From positions 1-33,236 of the forward strand of contig JAGTRY010000035.1 in assembly GCA_018262235.1 (NCBI GenBank): a stretch of DNA of 33,236 bases. Direction: 5' to 3'. Below the pieces are notes generated by a model. That model had not been told where the DNA came from. It did no database searches and worked only from the letters and a program-made list of their open reading frames with translations. A program made the position numbers and the translations under genes. This document shows positions 24,571 through 33,236 of the stretch, one piece after another (positions within the stretch are counted from its first letter, which is position 1; the number at the start of each line of letters is the position of its first letter). Source of the DNA: Pseudomonadota bacterium. Its GTDB lineage: Bacteria > Pseudomonadota > Gammaproteobacteria > Burkholderiales > Rhodocyclaceae.

Positions 24571-25860
24571 TCAGTGTGAGGCGGAGTCAGAAACAGGAAT
24601 GGAAGCTGCAGCAGCCTGCTGCGCACGGTGGGAGCGCAGGTAGCGCACGGCCAGCAGCGCAGCCAGCCCTTGCAGAATGGCACAAAAATAGAGTGGCATC
24701 CCTACCCGCCAGTCATGGGCAGGCAGGTGCGAAACCGTCGCAAGCAGAGGCGTACTCAGCAAGGGCGCGATGACCGCCATCAGGCTGTTCAGGGACGATA
24801 CAGCACCCATCGTCTGGCCCTGGTTATGCGCTTCGGCCGAATTCGAAATCAGGCTCTGGATCGCTGCGGTTGAACCGAAGGCAAACAGGTTGCAAACAAT
24901 CACGGCATACATCATCCAGCCCTCGGTCGCCAGCCCCCAGAGCAGATAGGCAAGAGAACCCGACAGCAGTCCTATCACGGCAAACTTGCGGGCCCCGAAC
25001 CAGCGCAGGAAATGCTTGAGCAGGAAGCCCTGAACGAGCACCGACATGATCCCGACAGTACAGAGCGACCAGCCATTTTGACCAGGACCCCAGCCAAACC
25101 GGAACGTTGTATACAGCACCCATGATGTATGCAGGATGAATTGCGCCAGCGATCCCAGCGCGACGACAGCAACCAATACCCCAACGCCTTTGAGCTGCGC
25201 CAGCTTGCGCAGAGAGGACACAGGATTGAGCGCAGTCCACTGAATCGGACGTCGCCGCTCGACCGGCAAGGATTCGGGTAGCACAAAATACCCGTACAGC
25301 CAGTTGGCGATGGACAGCCCACCAGCGATGAAGAACGGCAGACGCAGATTGATCGCGCCAAAGATGCCCCCCATTACGGGGCCGAGAATGAAGCCCAGAC
25401 CGAACATGGCCCCCAACATTCCGAAACGACGTGCACGTTGTTCCGGCGGTGTGATGTCTGCAACATAGGCATTCGCCACCGCTGCATTGGCCTGCATTGC
25501 GCCGCCAATCAAGCGCACACCAATCAGCATGGCCAGTGAGCCGGCCAACGCCGTCGCGAAGAAATTCAGCGCCAGGCCACAAAAGCCCAGAAGAAGGACC
25601 GGGCGCCGCCCATACCGATCCGATAACGCGCCCAGGATGGGAGAGCCGATGAAATTGGCAAGGCCAAACGCAAACACCACGATGCCAAACCACGTAGCTT
25701 GATGGGCCGGGCTATCGGTAAAGCTCCCCACCAACGCAGGCAAGACTGGAATGATCAGGCCGATCGACACCATGTCGATCAGCACCGTGATCATGATGAA
25801 ACCAATTCCCGCAGCGCGGCCCTTGGATGCCTGATCAGGAGCCGGTGCAGAAGTGTTCAT
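24571..25860 (-). CDS. MFS transporter, TetA/TCR-like (DHA1 group)
   Basis: 429 residues from the ATG at 25860. About twelve hydrophobic segments are visible. The MFS motif A between helices 2 and 3 reads GALSDRYGRRPVLLLGF. A drug/proton antiporter-type motif C is suggested by GLGFILGPVMGGIFG. ADITPPEQRARRFGMLGA is typical of TetA-like transporters (TCR/Tet family in automated annotation). The substrate cannot be read from sequence. It sits between guaB (53 bases upstream) and guaA (6 bases downstream), so it is expressed with GMP synthesis and could move a purine or an antimetabolite. That link is inference. Confidence 0.88.
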   Translation of the reverse strand: MNTSAPAPDQASKGRAAGIGFIMITVLIDMVSIGLIIPVLPALVGSFTDSPAHQATWFGIVVFAFGLANFIGSPILGALSDRYGRRPVLLLGFCGLALNFFATALAGSLAMLIGVRLIGGAMQANAAVANAYVADITPPEQRARRFGMLGAMFGLGFILGPVMGGIFGAINLRLPFFIAGGLSIANWLYGYFVLPESLPVERRRPIQWTALNPVSSLRKLAQLKGVGVLVAVVALGSLAQFILHTSWVLYTTFRFGWGPGQNGWSLCTVGIMSVLVQGFLLKHFLRWFGARKFAVIGLLSGSLAYLLWGLATEGWMMYAVIVCNLFAFGSTAAIQSLISNSAEAHNQGQTMGAVSSLNSLMAVIAPLLSTPLLATVSHLPAHDWRVGMPLYFCAILQGLAALLAVRYLRSHRAQQAAAASIPVSDSASH

Positions 25861-25885
25861 CAAATAGAGGTCCTCAGAGGCTGAG

Positions 25886-25911
25886 TGCAGATCGCCTGAT
25901 GGCGATCTGCA
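25886..25911 (-). other. Perfect hairpin directly after guaB
   Basis: TGCAGATCGCC (25886-25896) pairs with GGCGATCTGCA (25901-25911) around TGAT. It lies two bases beyond the guaB stop and within the 53-base gap to the MFS gene. No U run follows on the minus strand, so attenuation or mRNA processing is more likely than full termination. Confidence 0.55.
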
Positions 25912-25913
25912 AC

Positions 25914-27989
<2,076 letters not shown>

Positions 27990-28003
27990 GCCTTAGCCCG
28001 ACA

Positions 28004-28044
28004 AGTCATGAAAGCGCCGCGCCTGAAGCGGCCTTTTCATGACT
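28004..28044. terminator. Long hairpin between convergent DUF4124 gene and rnfH
   Basis: AGTCATGAAA (28004-28013) pairs with TTTCATGACT (28035-28044). Inside, GCCGC pairs with GCGGC across a small internal loop. No external T run is seen on either strand, but the position between convergent stops suggests termination. Confidence 0.55.
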
Positions 28045-28052
28045 ACTGCACC

Positions 28053-28364
28053 CTATAGATCGCCCCCGCCCTTTTTCATCACTTTCCCCTCTTCGGCACG
28101 TTTGCGCCGAACTTCCTTCGGGTCGGCAATCAGTGCCCGGTAGATCTCGACACGATCTTGATCATGCAGGCTCGTATCCAGACGTACAAGCTTGCCATAA
28201 ACACCGAACTTACCCTGTTCCAGACTGATTTCGGGAAACTTCCCCAGCAAGCCGGATGCCTCCAGAGCCTGCTGTACCGAAGCATTGGAGGGCAGCTTCA
28301 CTTTGACGAGTTCTTGACGCTCCGGCAAGGCATAACACACCTCCACGCTGATTTGCTCACTCAT
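28053..28364 (-). CDS. rnfH: RnfH/RatB family protein (ubiquitin-like beta-grasp)
   Basis: 103 residues from the ATG at 28364. The family signature is visible: ISVEVCYALPERQELVKVKL near the start, SVQQALEASG, then GKFGVYGKLVRLDTSLHDQD and RVEIYRALIADPKEVRRKRA. The fold is a ThiS/ubiquitin-like beta-grasp, but no C-terminal Gly-Gly carrier end is seen at the conserved border (the tail is KKGGGDL). The function is not settled. In E. coli it is RatB, encoded beside RatA. It overlaps ratA by 8 bases. Confidence 0.92.
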   Translation of the reverse strand: MSEQISVEVCYALPERQELVKVKLPSNASVQQALEASGLLGKFPEISLEQGKFGVYGKLVRLDTSLHDQDRVEIYRALIADPKEVRRKRAEEGKVMKKGGGDL

Positions 28365-28806
28365 AGCGGCTTCTCTCTCTATTGATTTGGTCGGCACGCC
28401 TGACAAATGCTTCGACAAACGTACTGACAATATGATTGAAAACAGGCCCCAGGACTTTACCCAGCAAGGGACTTGAAAACTCGTAATGCAACTGGAACGC
28501 CACCTTGCAGGCGTTTTCAGTCAACGGGGTGAATTGCCATTCTCCCTGCAGCACGCGAAAGGGACCGTCATGCAAGCGCATCTGGATGCTGCGCCCCGGC
28601 TCGTTAAGATTGGAAGTCGAAAACTTCGTCTTGATCCCGTGGTAATTCACGTGAAGTGTCGCCAGCATCGAGCGTTCAGTGCGTTCGACCACCTCGCCAC
28701 CGCCACACCAAGGCAGGAATGCAGGATAGTCTTCGACATGCTCGACCAGCCGGTACATTTCGTCTGCGGAATGTTCGATAAGGACGGACTTGCGGATTTC
28801 AGCCAT
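28357..28806 (-). CDS. ratA: RatA family START-like protein (ribosome association toxin type)
   Basis: 149 residues from the ATG at 28806, starting MAEIRKSVLIEHSADEMYRL. It is a single START/polyketide-cyclase-like domain. VEHVEDYPAFLPWCGGGEVVE and the C-terminal VFNHIVSTFVEAFVRRADQI are characteristic. In E. coli RatA is reported to block 70S ribosome assembly. The homologous eukaryotic Coq10 binds ubiquinone, so a lipid or quinone role is the alternative. The gene is divergent from smpB and overlaps rnfH, the same arrangement as in E. coli. Confidence 0.92.
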   Translation of the reverse strand: MAEIRKSVLIEHSADEMYRLVEHVEDYPAFLPWCGGGEVVERTERSMLATLHVNYHGIKTKFSTSNLNEPGRSIQMRLHDGPFRVLQGEWQFTPLTENACKVAFQLHYEFSSPLLGKVLGPVFNHIVSTFVEAFVRRADQINRERSRYE

Positions 28807-28835
28807 GCCAGATGAAGCCGCCCGGTGCGGCGCTG

Positions 28836-28854
28836 CTAGAATGACGGATTCTAG
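28836..28854. promoter_or_regulatory. Symmetric -10-like dyad between ratA and smpB
   Basis: CTAGAAT (28836-28842) and ATTCTAG (28848-28854) form a perfect 7-bp inverted repeat around GACGG. Each arm contains TAGAAT in the direction of one of the divergent genes, so the two -10 elements would overlap. The -35 regions are weak. An operator is the alternative. Confidence 0.4.
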
Positions 28855-28893
28855 CGGATTCGGGCCCGACAGCGGCCATTGACACCACCCGAT

Positions 28894-29343
28894 ATGAGCA
28901 TCATCGACAATCGCAAGGCCTTCCACGACTATTTCATCGAAGAGCGTTTCGAGGCCGGACTCGTGCTGGAAGGCTGGGAAGTCAAAGCGATCCGGGCCGG
29001 GCGGGCGCAGATCAAGGAAGCCTATGTCCTGATCCGGGGCGCCGAGCTATTCATCATCGGCATGCACATCAGCCCCTTGCTGGCGGCTTCGACACATATC
29101 AAGCCGGATCCCGTGCGAACCCGCAAACTCTTGCTGCATGCCGGTGAAATCGAGAAGCTGATCGGCAAGGTTGAACGTGCGGGATTCACGTTGATTCCTC
29201 TGGATATGCATTACAGCAAGGGGCGTATCAAGATTGAAATCGGTCTGGCCAAGGGCAAGAAGCAGTTCGACAAACGTGAAACGGAAAAGCAGCGCGACTG
29301 GGATCGTGAAAAGCAGCGCCTGATGCGCGACAAAACACGCTGA
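28894..29343 (+). CDS. smpB: SsrA-binding protein SmpB
   Basis: Binds tmRNA and is required for trans-translation of stalled ribosomes. It has 149 residues from the ATG at 28894, starting [40 protein letters not shown] and [11 protein letters not shown] are core signatures. The C-terminal tail is strongly basic and helical ([17 protein letters not shown]), as needed to occupy the mRNA channel. tmRNA itself is not in the window. A TTG at 28879 is open but has no support. Confidence 0.96.
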   Translation: MSIIDNRKAFHDYFIEERFEAGLVLEGWEVKAIRAGRAQIKEAYVLIRGAELFIIGMHISPLLAASTHIKPDPVRTRKLLLHAGEIEKLIGKVERAGFTLIPLDMHYSKGRIKIEIGLAKGKKQFDKRETEKQRDWDREKQRLMRDKTR

Positions 29344-29353
29344 GGCCGCCATC

Positions 29354-29974
29354 GTGAATAGCGCCACCCTGCTCTACTGGATCATGCTTGCCGGGGTAGC
29401 CTTGTACGCAATTACCGGCGTACTGGAAGCCGGCCGCAAAGGAATGGACGTGGTCGGCGCCTGCGCGGTGGGACTCGCTACGGCAGCCGGAGGTGGTACC
29501 GTACGGGATCTCCTGATCGGACGACAGGTATTCTGGATCAGCGACCAGACTTACATGCTGGCAGCATTGGGGGCGGCACTGGCTGCCTTCTTCCTGCTGC
29601 GCATCATCAAATTCCCGGCACGGCTGTTCCTGATTCCCGATGCGTTGGGCTTGGCCCTGTTTACCGTTTCCGGTACTCAGATTGCCTTGGCTGCCGATAC
29701 GTCCTGGCTGGTTGCTGGTTTGATGGGTGTGATCACCGGCGTTGCAGGAGGCGTTCTGCGAGACATCCTGTGCAATGACATTCCCCTGATTTTCCTGCCA
29801 GGAGAGCTCTACGCCATTGCTGCCGCAGCTGGCGCCGGTGCCGTTGTGGCCCTGCACGCCACAGGATTCAGCAGCGGCGAGACCGCCATTGCAGGCTTTC
29901 TTGCCGCAGCTGGCCTGCGCCTGGCGGCAATCACATTCCGGCTGCACGCTCCGGCGTGGGAGCCTCGCGAATAA
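29354..29974 (+). CDS. TRIC-type cation channel family protein (UPF0126)
   Basis: 206 residues from a GTG at 29354, ten bases after the smpB stop. The protein is an internal duplication of a three-helix unit followed by a seventh helix. Each unit contains the family signature: GLATAAGGGTVRDLLIGRQV in the first, GVITGVAGGVLRDILCNDIP in the second. These glycine-rich kinks line the pore in bacterial TRIC channels, which conduct K+ or Na+. E. coli YicG and YadS belong to the same family. The physiological role in bacteria is poorly known. The link to smpB is probably just co-transcription. Confidence 0.9.
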   Translation: MNSATLLYWIMLAGVALYAITGVLEAGRKGMDVVGACAVGLATAAGGGTVRDLLIGRQVFWISDQTYMLAALGAALAAFFLLRIIKFPARLFLIPDALGLALFTVSGTQIALAADTSWLVAGLMGVITGVAGGVLRDILCNDIPLIFLPGELYAIAAAAGAGAVVALHATGFSSGETAIAGFLAAAGLRLAAITFRLHAPAWEPRE

Positions 29975-29988
29975 TCGTCAAGCACGTT

Positions 29989-30023
29989 TTTGCTCCTTGT
30001 GCTGCAGTCACACAAGGAGCAAA
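29989..30023. terminator. Hairpin between convergent TRIC and SPFH genes
   Basis: TTTGCTCCTTGTG (29989-30001) pairs perfectly with CACAAGGAGCAAA (30011-30023) around a 9-nt loop. No T run follows on either strand. Confidence 0.55.
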
Positions 30024-30036
30024 TCGGCACTTTGCT

Positions 30037-30888
30037 TTAAGACCGCGCCCCGACGAAACGCTTGATGACTTCCTGCAAATCAGCAGGCAGAACGACCATC
30101 TTGGCGTTTTCGGACGCAGCCAGTCTTTCCATCGCGGTAATGTACTTTTCCCCCAGGATGAACATCATCGGCGTGCTCTTTTCCCCGATGGCATCTGCCA
30201 CACGGCGGATAGCCTCGGCGGATGAAGTAGCCAATGCAACCTGCGCGTTCGCATCGCGCTTGGAAGATTCCAGCCGGGCCTCCGCCTCCAGAATGGCCGC
30301 TTGCTTGCTGCCTTCCGCGCGCGTCACGACAGCTTTGCGTTCACGCTCTGCGGCAGCCTGCAATTCCATGGCGCGTTGCATGGATTCGGTCGGTTTGATG
30401 TCCTGGATCTCGACAGTCTTGATGCTGATCCCCCAATCCAGCGCTTCATCCGAAATGCTTTCACGTAGGCGCGCCTTGATCCGGTCCCGCGAAGACAGCG
30501 CTTCATCGAGTTCCATCTCGCCAACAATCGACCGTAGTGTCGTCATGACCAGATTGCGGATGGCTTCCTGAAAGTTGGTGATGCCGTAGACGGCACGGAC
30601 CGGATCGGTAACCTTGATGAAAGCAATGGCATTGGTGAGGATCACCGCATTGTCACGCGTGATGACTTCCTGCTCCTGCACATCCAGGATGATGTCCTTG
30701 GTGGTGACCTTGTAAGCCACCCGGTCCAGATACGGGATCAGGACACTCATCCCTGGCGTCAGGGTGGTCAGATATTTCCCCAGCCGTTCCACGACCCACT
30801 CATCGCCCTGCGGCACGATACGTACCCCCTTGGCCAGGGTGACGACCACAAACACCAACAACGCGATGACAACGAATAAACCCGGCAT
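30037..30888 (-). CDS. SPFH/band 7 (stomatin-like) membrane protein
   Basis: 283 residues from the ATG at 30888, with GGAGG six bases upstream, which decides the start although the frame is open to 30978. One N-terminal membrane segment (PGLFVVIALLVFVVVTLAKG) is followed by the SPFH domain: VPQGDEWVVERLGKY, VQEQEVITRDNAVILTNAIA, FQEAIRNLVMTTLRSIVGEM. A long helical region rich in Glu, Ala and Arg follows (RERKAVVTRAEGSKQAAILE). It resembles paraslipin/QmcA proteins, which organise membrane microdomains and regulate proteases. The usual NfeD-like partner gene is not beside it here; the next gene is convergent. Confidence 0.92.
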   Translation of the reverse strand: MPGLFVVIALLVFVVVTLAKGVRIVPQGDEWVVERLGKYLTTLTPGMSVLIPYLDRVAYKVTTKDIILDVQEQEVITRDNAVILTNAIAFIKVTDPVRAVYGITNFQEAIRNLVMTTLRSIVGEMELDEALSSRDRIKARLRESISDEALDWGISIKTVEIQDIKPTESMQRAMELQAAAERERKAVVTRAEGSKQAAILEAEARLESSKRDANAQVALATSSAEAIRRVADAIGEKSTPMMFILGEKYITAMERLAASENAKMVVLPADLQEVIKRFVGARS

Positions 30889-30921
30889 GAGAGCCTCCAC
30901 GGTTAGGCAGGAATGCCGAGA

Positions 30922-30937
30922 TGGTAACGCCTTTGCA
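30922..30937 (+). promoter_or_regulatory. Candidate sigma-54 promoter of the calcium-loop protein gene
   Basis: TGGTAACGCCTTTGCA has GG and GC exactly ten bases apart and matches the TGGCACG-N4-TTGCA consensus at 9 of the 12 defined positions. The predicted start is about 100 bases before the ATG at 31057. Enhancer sites would have to lie inside the SPFH gene or its promoter. By hand only. Confidence 0.45.
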
Positions 30938-31056
30938 CGGCACATGCGCAGCTGCCCGTGAAGGGGGCGTCCCCCCATCAGGAATTCAAGCTCTTTCTCC
31001 GACGGTCGGTAACTCTCTCACAAACGGCCGCACTTCAAGGGCTACAGGAGAAACGC

Positions 31057-32061
31057 ATGAAAATCGACCAATCCACCCTCCATTCAGAGAGCAGCACTCG
31101 GACGTGGCAATCTACGCGCCACCAGTCCGAAACCAGCATGACCTTCACTGTGCCGGAGACTGTCGTTATACCAGCTACCCAGACAGAGATTTCCGAAGCG
31201 GGACTGTCAGCACAGCAAGCCGAGGCACTTGACAGCACGAACTCGGAAAACGATCTGGATCCACGCCTGCAGTTGCTGATCGCAATCATCGAAGCCATGA
31301 CGGGCCGCCACGTGAAACGCTTCAACACTGCGGACTTGGGACAAACATTCAGCACGTCACAGGCCAGCACCACGACCGAAACCACTTCCACGAACAATGT
31401 GCCAGTCTGGTCTGTGCGCCTGGTCAGCAGCAGCGTGCATGAGGAATCGGAACAAACCCGTTACAGCGCCAGCGGGCAGGTCACGACAGCAGATGGACGT
31501 GCAATCGGATTCTCGCTGGATCTACTCATGCAGCGCTATGAACGCCAGGAAAGCAGCACCGTCATCGAAATCGGCAACGCCCCCAAGGCCAAGGACCCGC
31601 TGGTATTGAATCTTGCAACGGACCAGGTACGCCTGGACGCCGGAGAATTCAGCTTTGATTTGAATGTGGATGGAAAGACCGAGCGCATCTCCCGCCTGGC
31701 AACGGGCAGCGCCTTTCTGGCACTGGACAAGAATGGTAACGGCCGGATCGACGATGGCAGTGAGCTGTTCGGCCCGACCAGTGGGGACGGCTTCAAGGAA
31801 TTAAGCGCGTTCGATCAGGATGGCAACGGCTGGATTGACGAAAACGATCCGGTCTTCAATCAATTGAAGGTCTGGCGCCCCGATGAAAGCAGTCAAAGTC
31901 TGAAGAAAGCCAATATCGGCGCCATTTCGCTGGATCACCTCAGTACAGCCTTCAGCCTCAAGGTCGCGGGTGAAACCGCAGGTTCGGTCCGCACCAGCGG
32001 CATCTTCCTCAGCGAGGACGGCGTGGCCGGAACGATGCAGCAAATCGATCTGGTTGTCTGA
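31057..32061 (+). CDS. Protein with EF-hand/dockerin-like calcium loops (DGSELFG-type domain)
   Basis: 334 residues from the ATG at 31057, with AGGAG six bases upstream. No signal peptide is present. The first 130 residues are polar and Ser/Thr/Glu-rich and look unstructured. Then comes a beta-rich region (SVRLVSSSVHEESEQTRYSA, then FSLDLLMQRYERQESS). Two Asp/Asn-rich loops follow: DKNGNGRIDDGSELFG from residue 224 and DQDGNGWIDENDPVF from residue 253, both shaped to bind calcium. The last part is beta-rich (IGAISLDHLSTAFSLK). The DGSELFG block is usually seen inside very large RTX or cadherin-like surface proteins. Here it stands in a small protein whose function I do not recognise. It is convergent with the kinase gene, six bases away. 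Confidence 0.82.
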   Translation: MKIDQSTLHSESSTRTWQSTRHQSETSMTFTVPETVVIPATQTEISEAGLSAQQAEALDSTNSENDLDPRLQLLIAIIEAMTGRHVKRFNTADLGQTFSTSQASTTTETTSTNNVPVWSVRLVSSSVHEESEQTRYSASGQVTTADGRAIGFSLDLLMQRYERQESSTVIEIGNAPKAKDPLVLNLATDQVRLDAGEFSFDLNVDGKTERISRLATGSAFLALDKNGNGRIDDGSELFGPTSGDGFKELSAFDQDGNGWIDENDPVFNQLKVWRPDESSQSLKKANIGAISLDHLSTAFSLKVAGETAGSVRTSGIFLSEDGVAGTMQQIDLVV

Positions 32062-32067
32062 ACAGAC

Positions 32068-33236
32068 TCAATCGTCAACGAGCTGCAGCTCGATACCGGA
32101 GGCGGTGATGTTGAGGGCGCGCATCGCCGCCACGCCGGATTTCGCGACCTGCGCTTCGGCCTGCGTCAGGCGCTGGACGAGAGCAGTACTCAAGCGATCC
32201 CGAAAATGCTCCAGACACTCTTCCGAAGCCAGCGCCAGGGCTGCAGGCGTGACTTCAAGATAACGGACAAACGTGCGCGTAACGACTGTGACCGTCTGTT
32301 TGTGATCGATCTTATCGAGATAAGCCGTCTCGCCGAAGCAGGCCCCCGGCCCTGCAGTCGATATCACCCGATCATTCATCGACAGCTCGACCTCTCCTTC
32401 CAGCAACACGCCAAAGCGCTGGTCGGTATTGCCTTCGCGGATGAGCTGGGTCATCGGCTCAGCGATACGCCAGGCTGAAAAACGCACGATTTCCCAGATT
32501 TCCACATCTTCAAATTCAGTAAAAAAAGCCAGCCGACGAATCTGGGCAAACCGGGAACTGTCGGGCGCACGATCGTTTTCGTCGAAGATCTTGAACTGGA
32601 TACCGGAGAGCTCTTTGGCAAACTCTGCGCCATTCTTGTAGCGCGAGTAGAGGTCTTTTTCCAGTGCTTTGCGGATGACGGCATCCATCGGCTCGGGAAC
32701 ATCCGGGTTCAGCGTGCTGGCCGAAGGAGGATCCATGTTGATGATCTTGTAGACCAGCTGCGCAGGATTCTTGGCCCGGAAAGGCAAGCGCCCCGTAAGC
32801 ATATGGAACAGCACCACACCCAGCGAATACAGATCGGTCTTCTGATTCAGCGGGTAGTTCTTGATCTGCTCGGGCGACATGTAGGCTGGCGACCCCACGC
32901 CCATGATGAAAGTCGAGTCTTCGGCGCTTTTCTTGTTGACGTTCAGAGCCAGGCCAAAGTCTGTGATCTTCACATTGTCATTGGCATCCACCAGGATGTT
33001 TGCCGGCTTGATGTCACGATGCACGATGCCTTGACGGTAGGCGTAATCCAGCGCCATGCAACACTTGAAAATGATGCTGGTGGTGCGGTGTACGGGCAAC
33101 ATCTTTTCGTAGCTGCAGTAATCCTCAAGCGAGCCACCCGGAAAATACTCCATCACCACATAGGCTTCGTCCGCTTCAATGACCGCCTCGAAGATCTTGA
33201 TGATGTGGGGATGATCCAGGCGACGGGCGACCGAGC
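32068..33236 (-). CDS. Ser/Thr protein kinase with C-terminal cyclic nucleotide-binding domain, N-terminus cut off by window end
   Basis: The frame has no start within the window and runs off the right edge, leaving about 389 residues. Before the first in-frame start candidate the translation still reads kinase (RRLDHPHIIKIFEAV), so the real start lies outside. Hanks-type motifs visible in order are GIVHRDIKPANILVD (catalytic loop), KITDFGLAL (DFG), SPAYMSPEQI and DLYSLGVVLFHMLTGRLPF. After a linker of about 60 residues a Crp/cAMP-type cNMP-binding fold follows, with LLEGEVELSMNDRVIS, GPGACFGETAYLDK and VVTRTFVRYLEVTPAALA. The N-lobe (P-loop and catalytic lysine) is not in the window. The arrangement suggests kinase output controlled by a nucleotide or by protein binding. 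Confidence 0.9.
   Translation of the reverse strand, partial: SVARRLDHPHIIKIFEAVIEADEAYVVMEYFPGGSLEDYCSYEKMLPVHRTTSIIFKCCMALDYAYRQGIVHRDIKPANILVDANDNVKITDFGLALNVNKKSAEDSTFIMGVGSPAYMSPEQIKNYPLNQKTDLYSLGVVLFHMLTGRLPFRAKNPAQLVYKIINMDPPSASTLNPDVPEPMDAVIRKALEKDLYSRYKNGAEFAKELSGIQFKIFDENDRAPDSSRFAQIRRLAFFTEFEDVEIWEIVRFSAWRIAEPMTQLIREGNTDQRFGVLLEGEVELSMNDRVISTAGPGACFGETAYLDKIDHKQTVTVVTRTFVRYLEVTPAALALASEECLEHFRDRLSTALVQRLTQAEAQVAKSGVAAMRALNITASGIELQLVDD

Noticed and set aside
22975-24579. 534-codon open frame on the plus strand opposite guaA
   Set aside because: Antisense shadow of a clear GMP synthase with all catalytic motifs; the translated product resembles no family.
28053-28806. ratA/rnfH as a toxin-antitoxin pair
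   Set aside because: RatB has not been shown to be an antitoxin for RatA and the gene pair is broadly conserved as housekeeping; the sequence does not support a TA call.

Overview
The window looks like an ordinary chromosomal stretch of a betaproteobacterium. Several gene neighbourhoods fit that class: smpB/ratA/rnfH beside guaB and guaA, mltG-tmk-holB opposite ygfZ, hupB followed by tRNA-Val, tRNA-Asp and ppiD, and an iscR-iscS-iscU-iscA-hscB-hscA operon. I lean towards Rhodocyclales or a close relative, but that is inference from gene order and protein style. I see no insertion sequence, prophage, CRISPR array or rRNA. Genes are tightly packed and no gene-free stretch exceeds about 300 bases.

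Layout. 1-5917 (minus): iron-sulphur cluster assembly operon iscR, a NifS-like second cysteine desulfurase, iscS, iscU, iscA, hscB and hscA (cut by the window start). Two IscR-type boxes lie over the iscR promoter. 6065-9749 (plus): rluA, a membrane protein of the VC0807 type and a DEAD-box helicase. 9827-13083: a small hexuronate locus with a GntR/FCD regulator, an SDR-type fructuronate reductase and uronate isomerase uxaC, with two FadR-like operators in front of uxaC. 13200-15110: mnmC. 15179-17623 (minus): hupB, two tRNAs, ppiD. 17835-20526 (minus): mltG-tmk-holB, joined by ATGA overlaps. 20615-21664: ygfZ. 21715-22883 (minus): a small membrane protein, tadA and a leaderless-type L,D-transpeptidase. 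23008-27380 (minus): guaB, an MFS transporter and guaA. 27474-29974: a DUF4124 protein, convergent rnfH/ratA, then smpB and a TRIC-type channel. 30037-30888: an SPFH/stomatin protein. 31057-32061: a protein with EF-hand/dockerin-like calcium loops, behind a sigma-54-like promoter. 32068-end (minus): a Ser/Thr kinase fused to a cyclic-nucleotide-binding domain, cut by the window end.

How the genes work together. Fe-S assembly (isc) is linked functionally to YgfZ, which supports Fe-S enzymes of RNA modification. RluA, MnmC and TadA all act on tRNA (RluA also on 23S rRNA), so RNA modification is a recurring theme. The guaB/guaA pair makes GMP. Most of the window is housekeeping. The parts least explained by known systems are the calcium-loop protein with its candidate sigma-54 promoter beside a kinase-CNB protein (30.9-33.2 kb), the doubled desulfurase in the isc operon, the MFS gene inside the gua operon, and the operator pair at uxaC.
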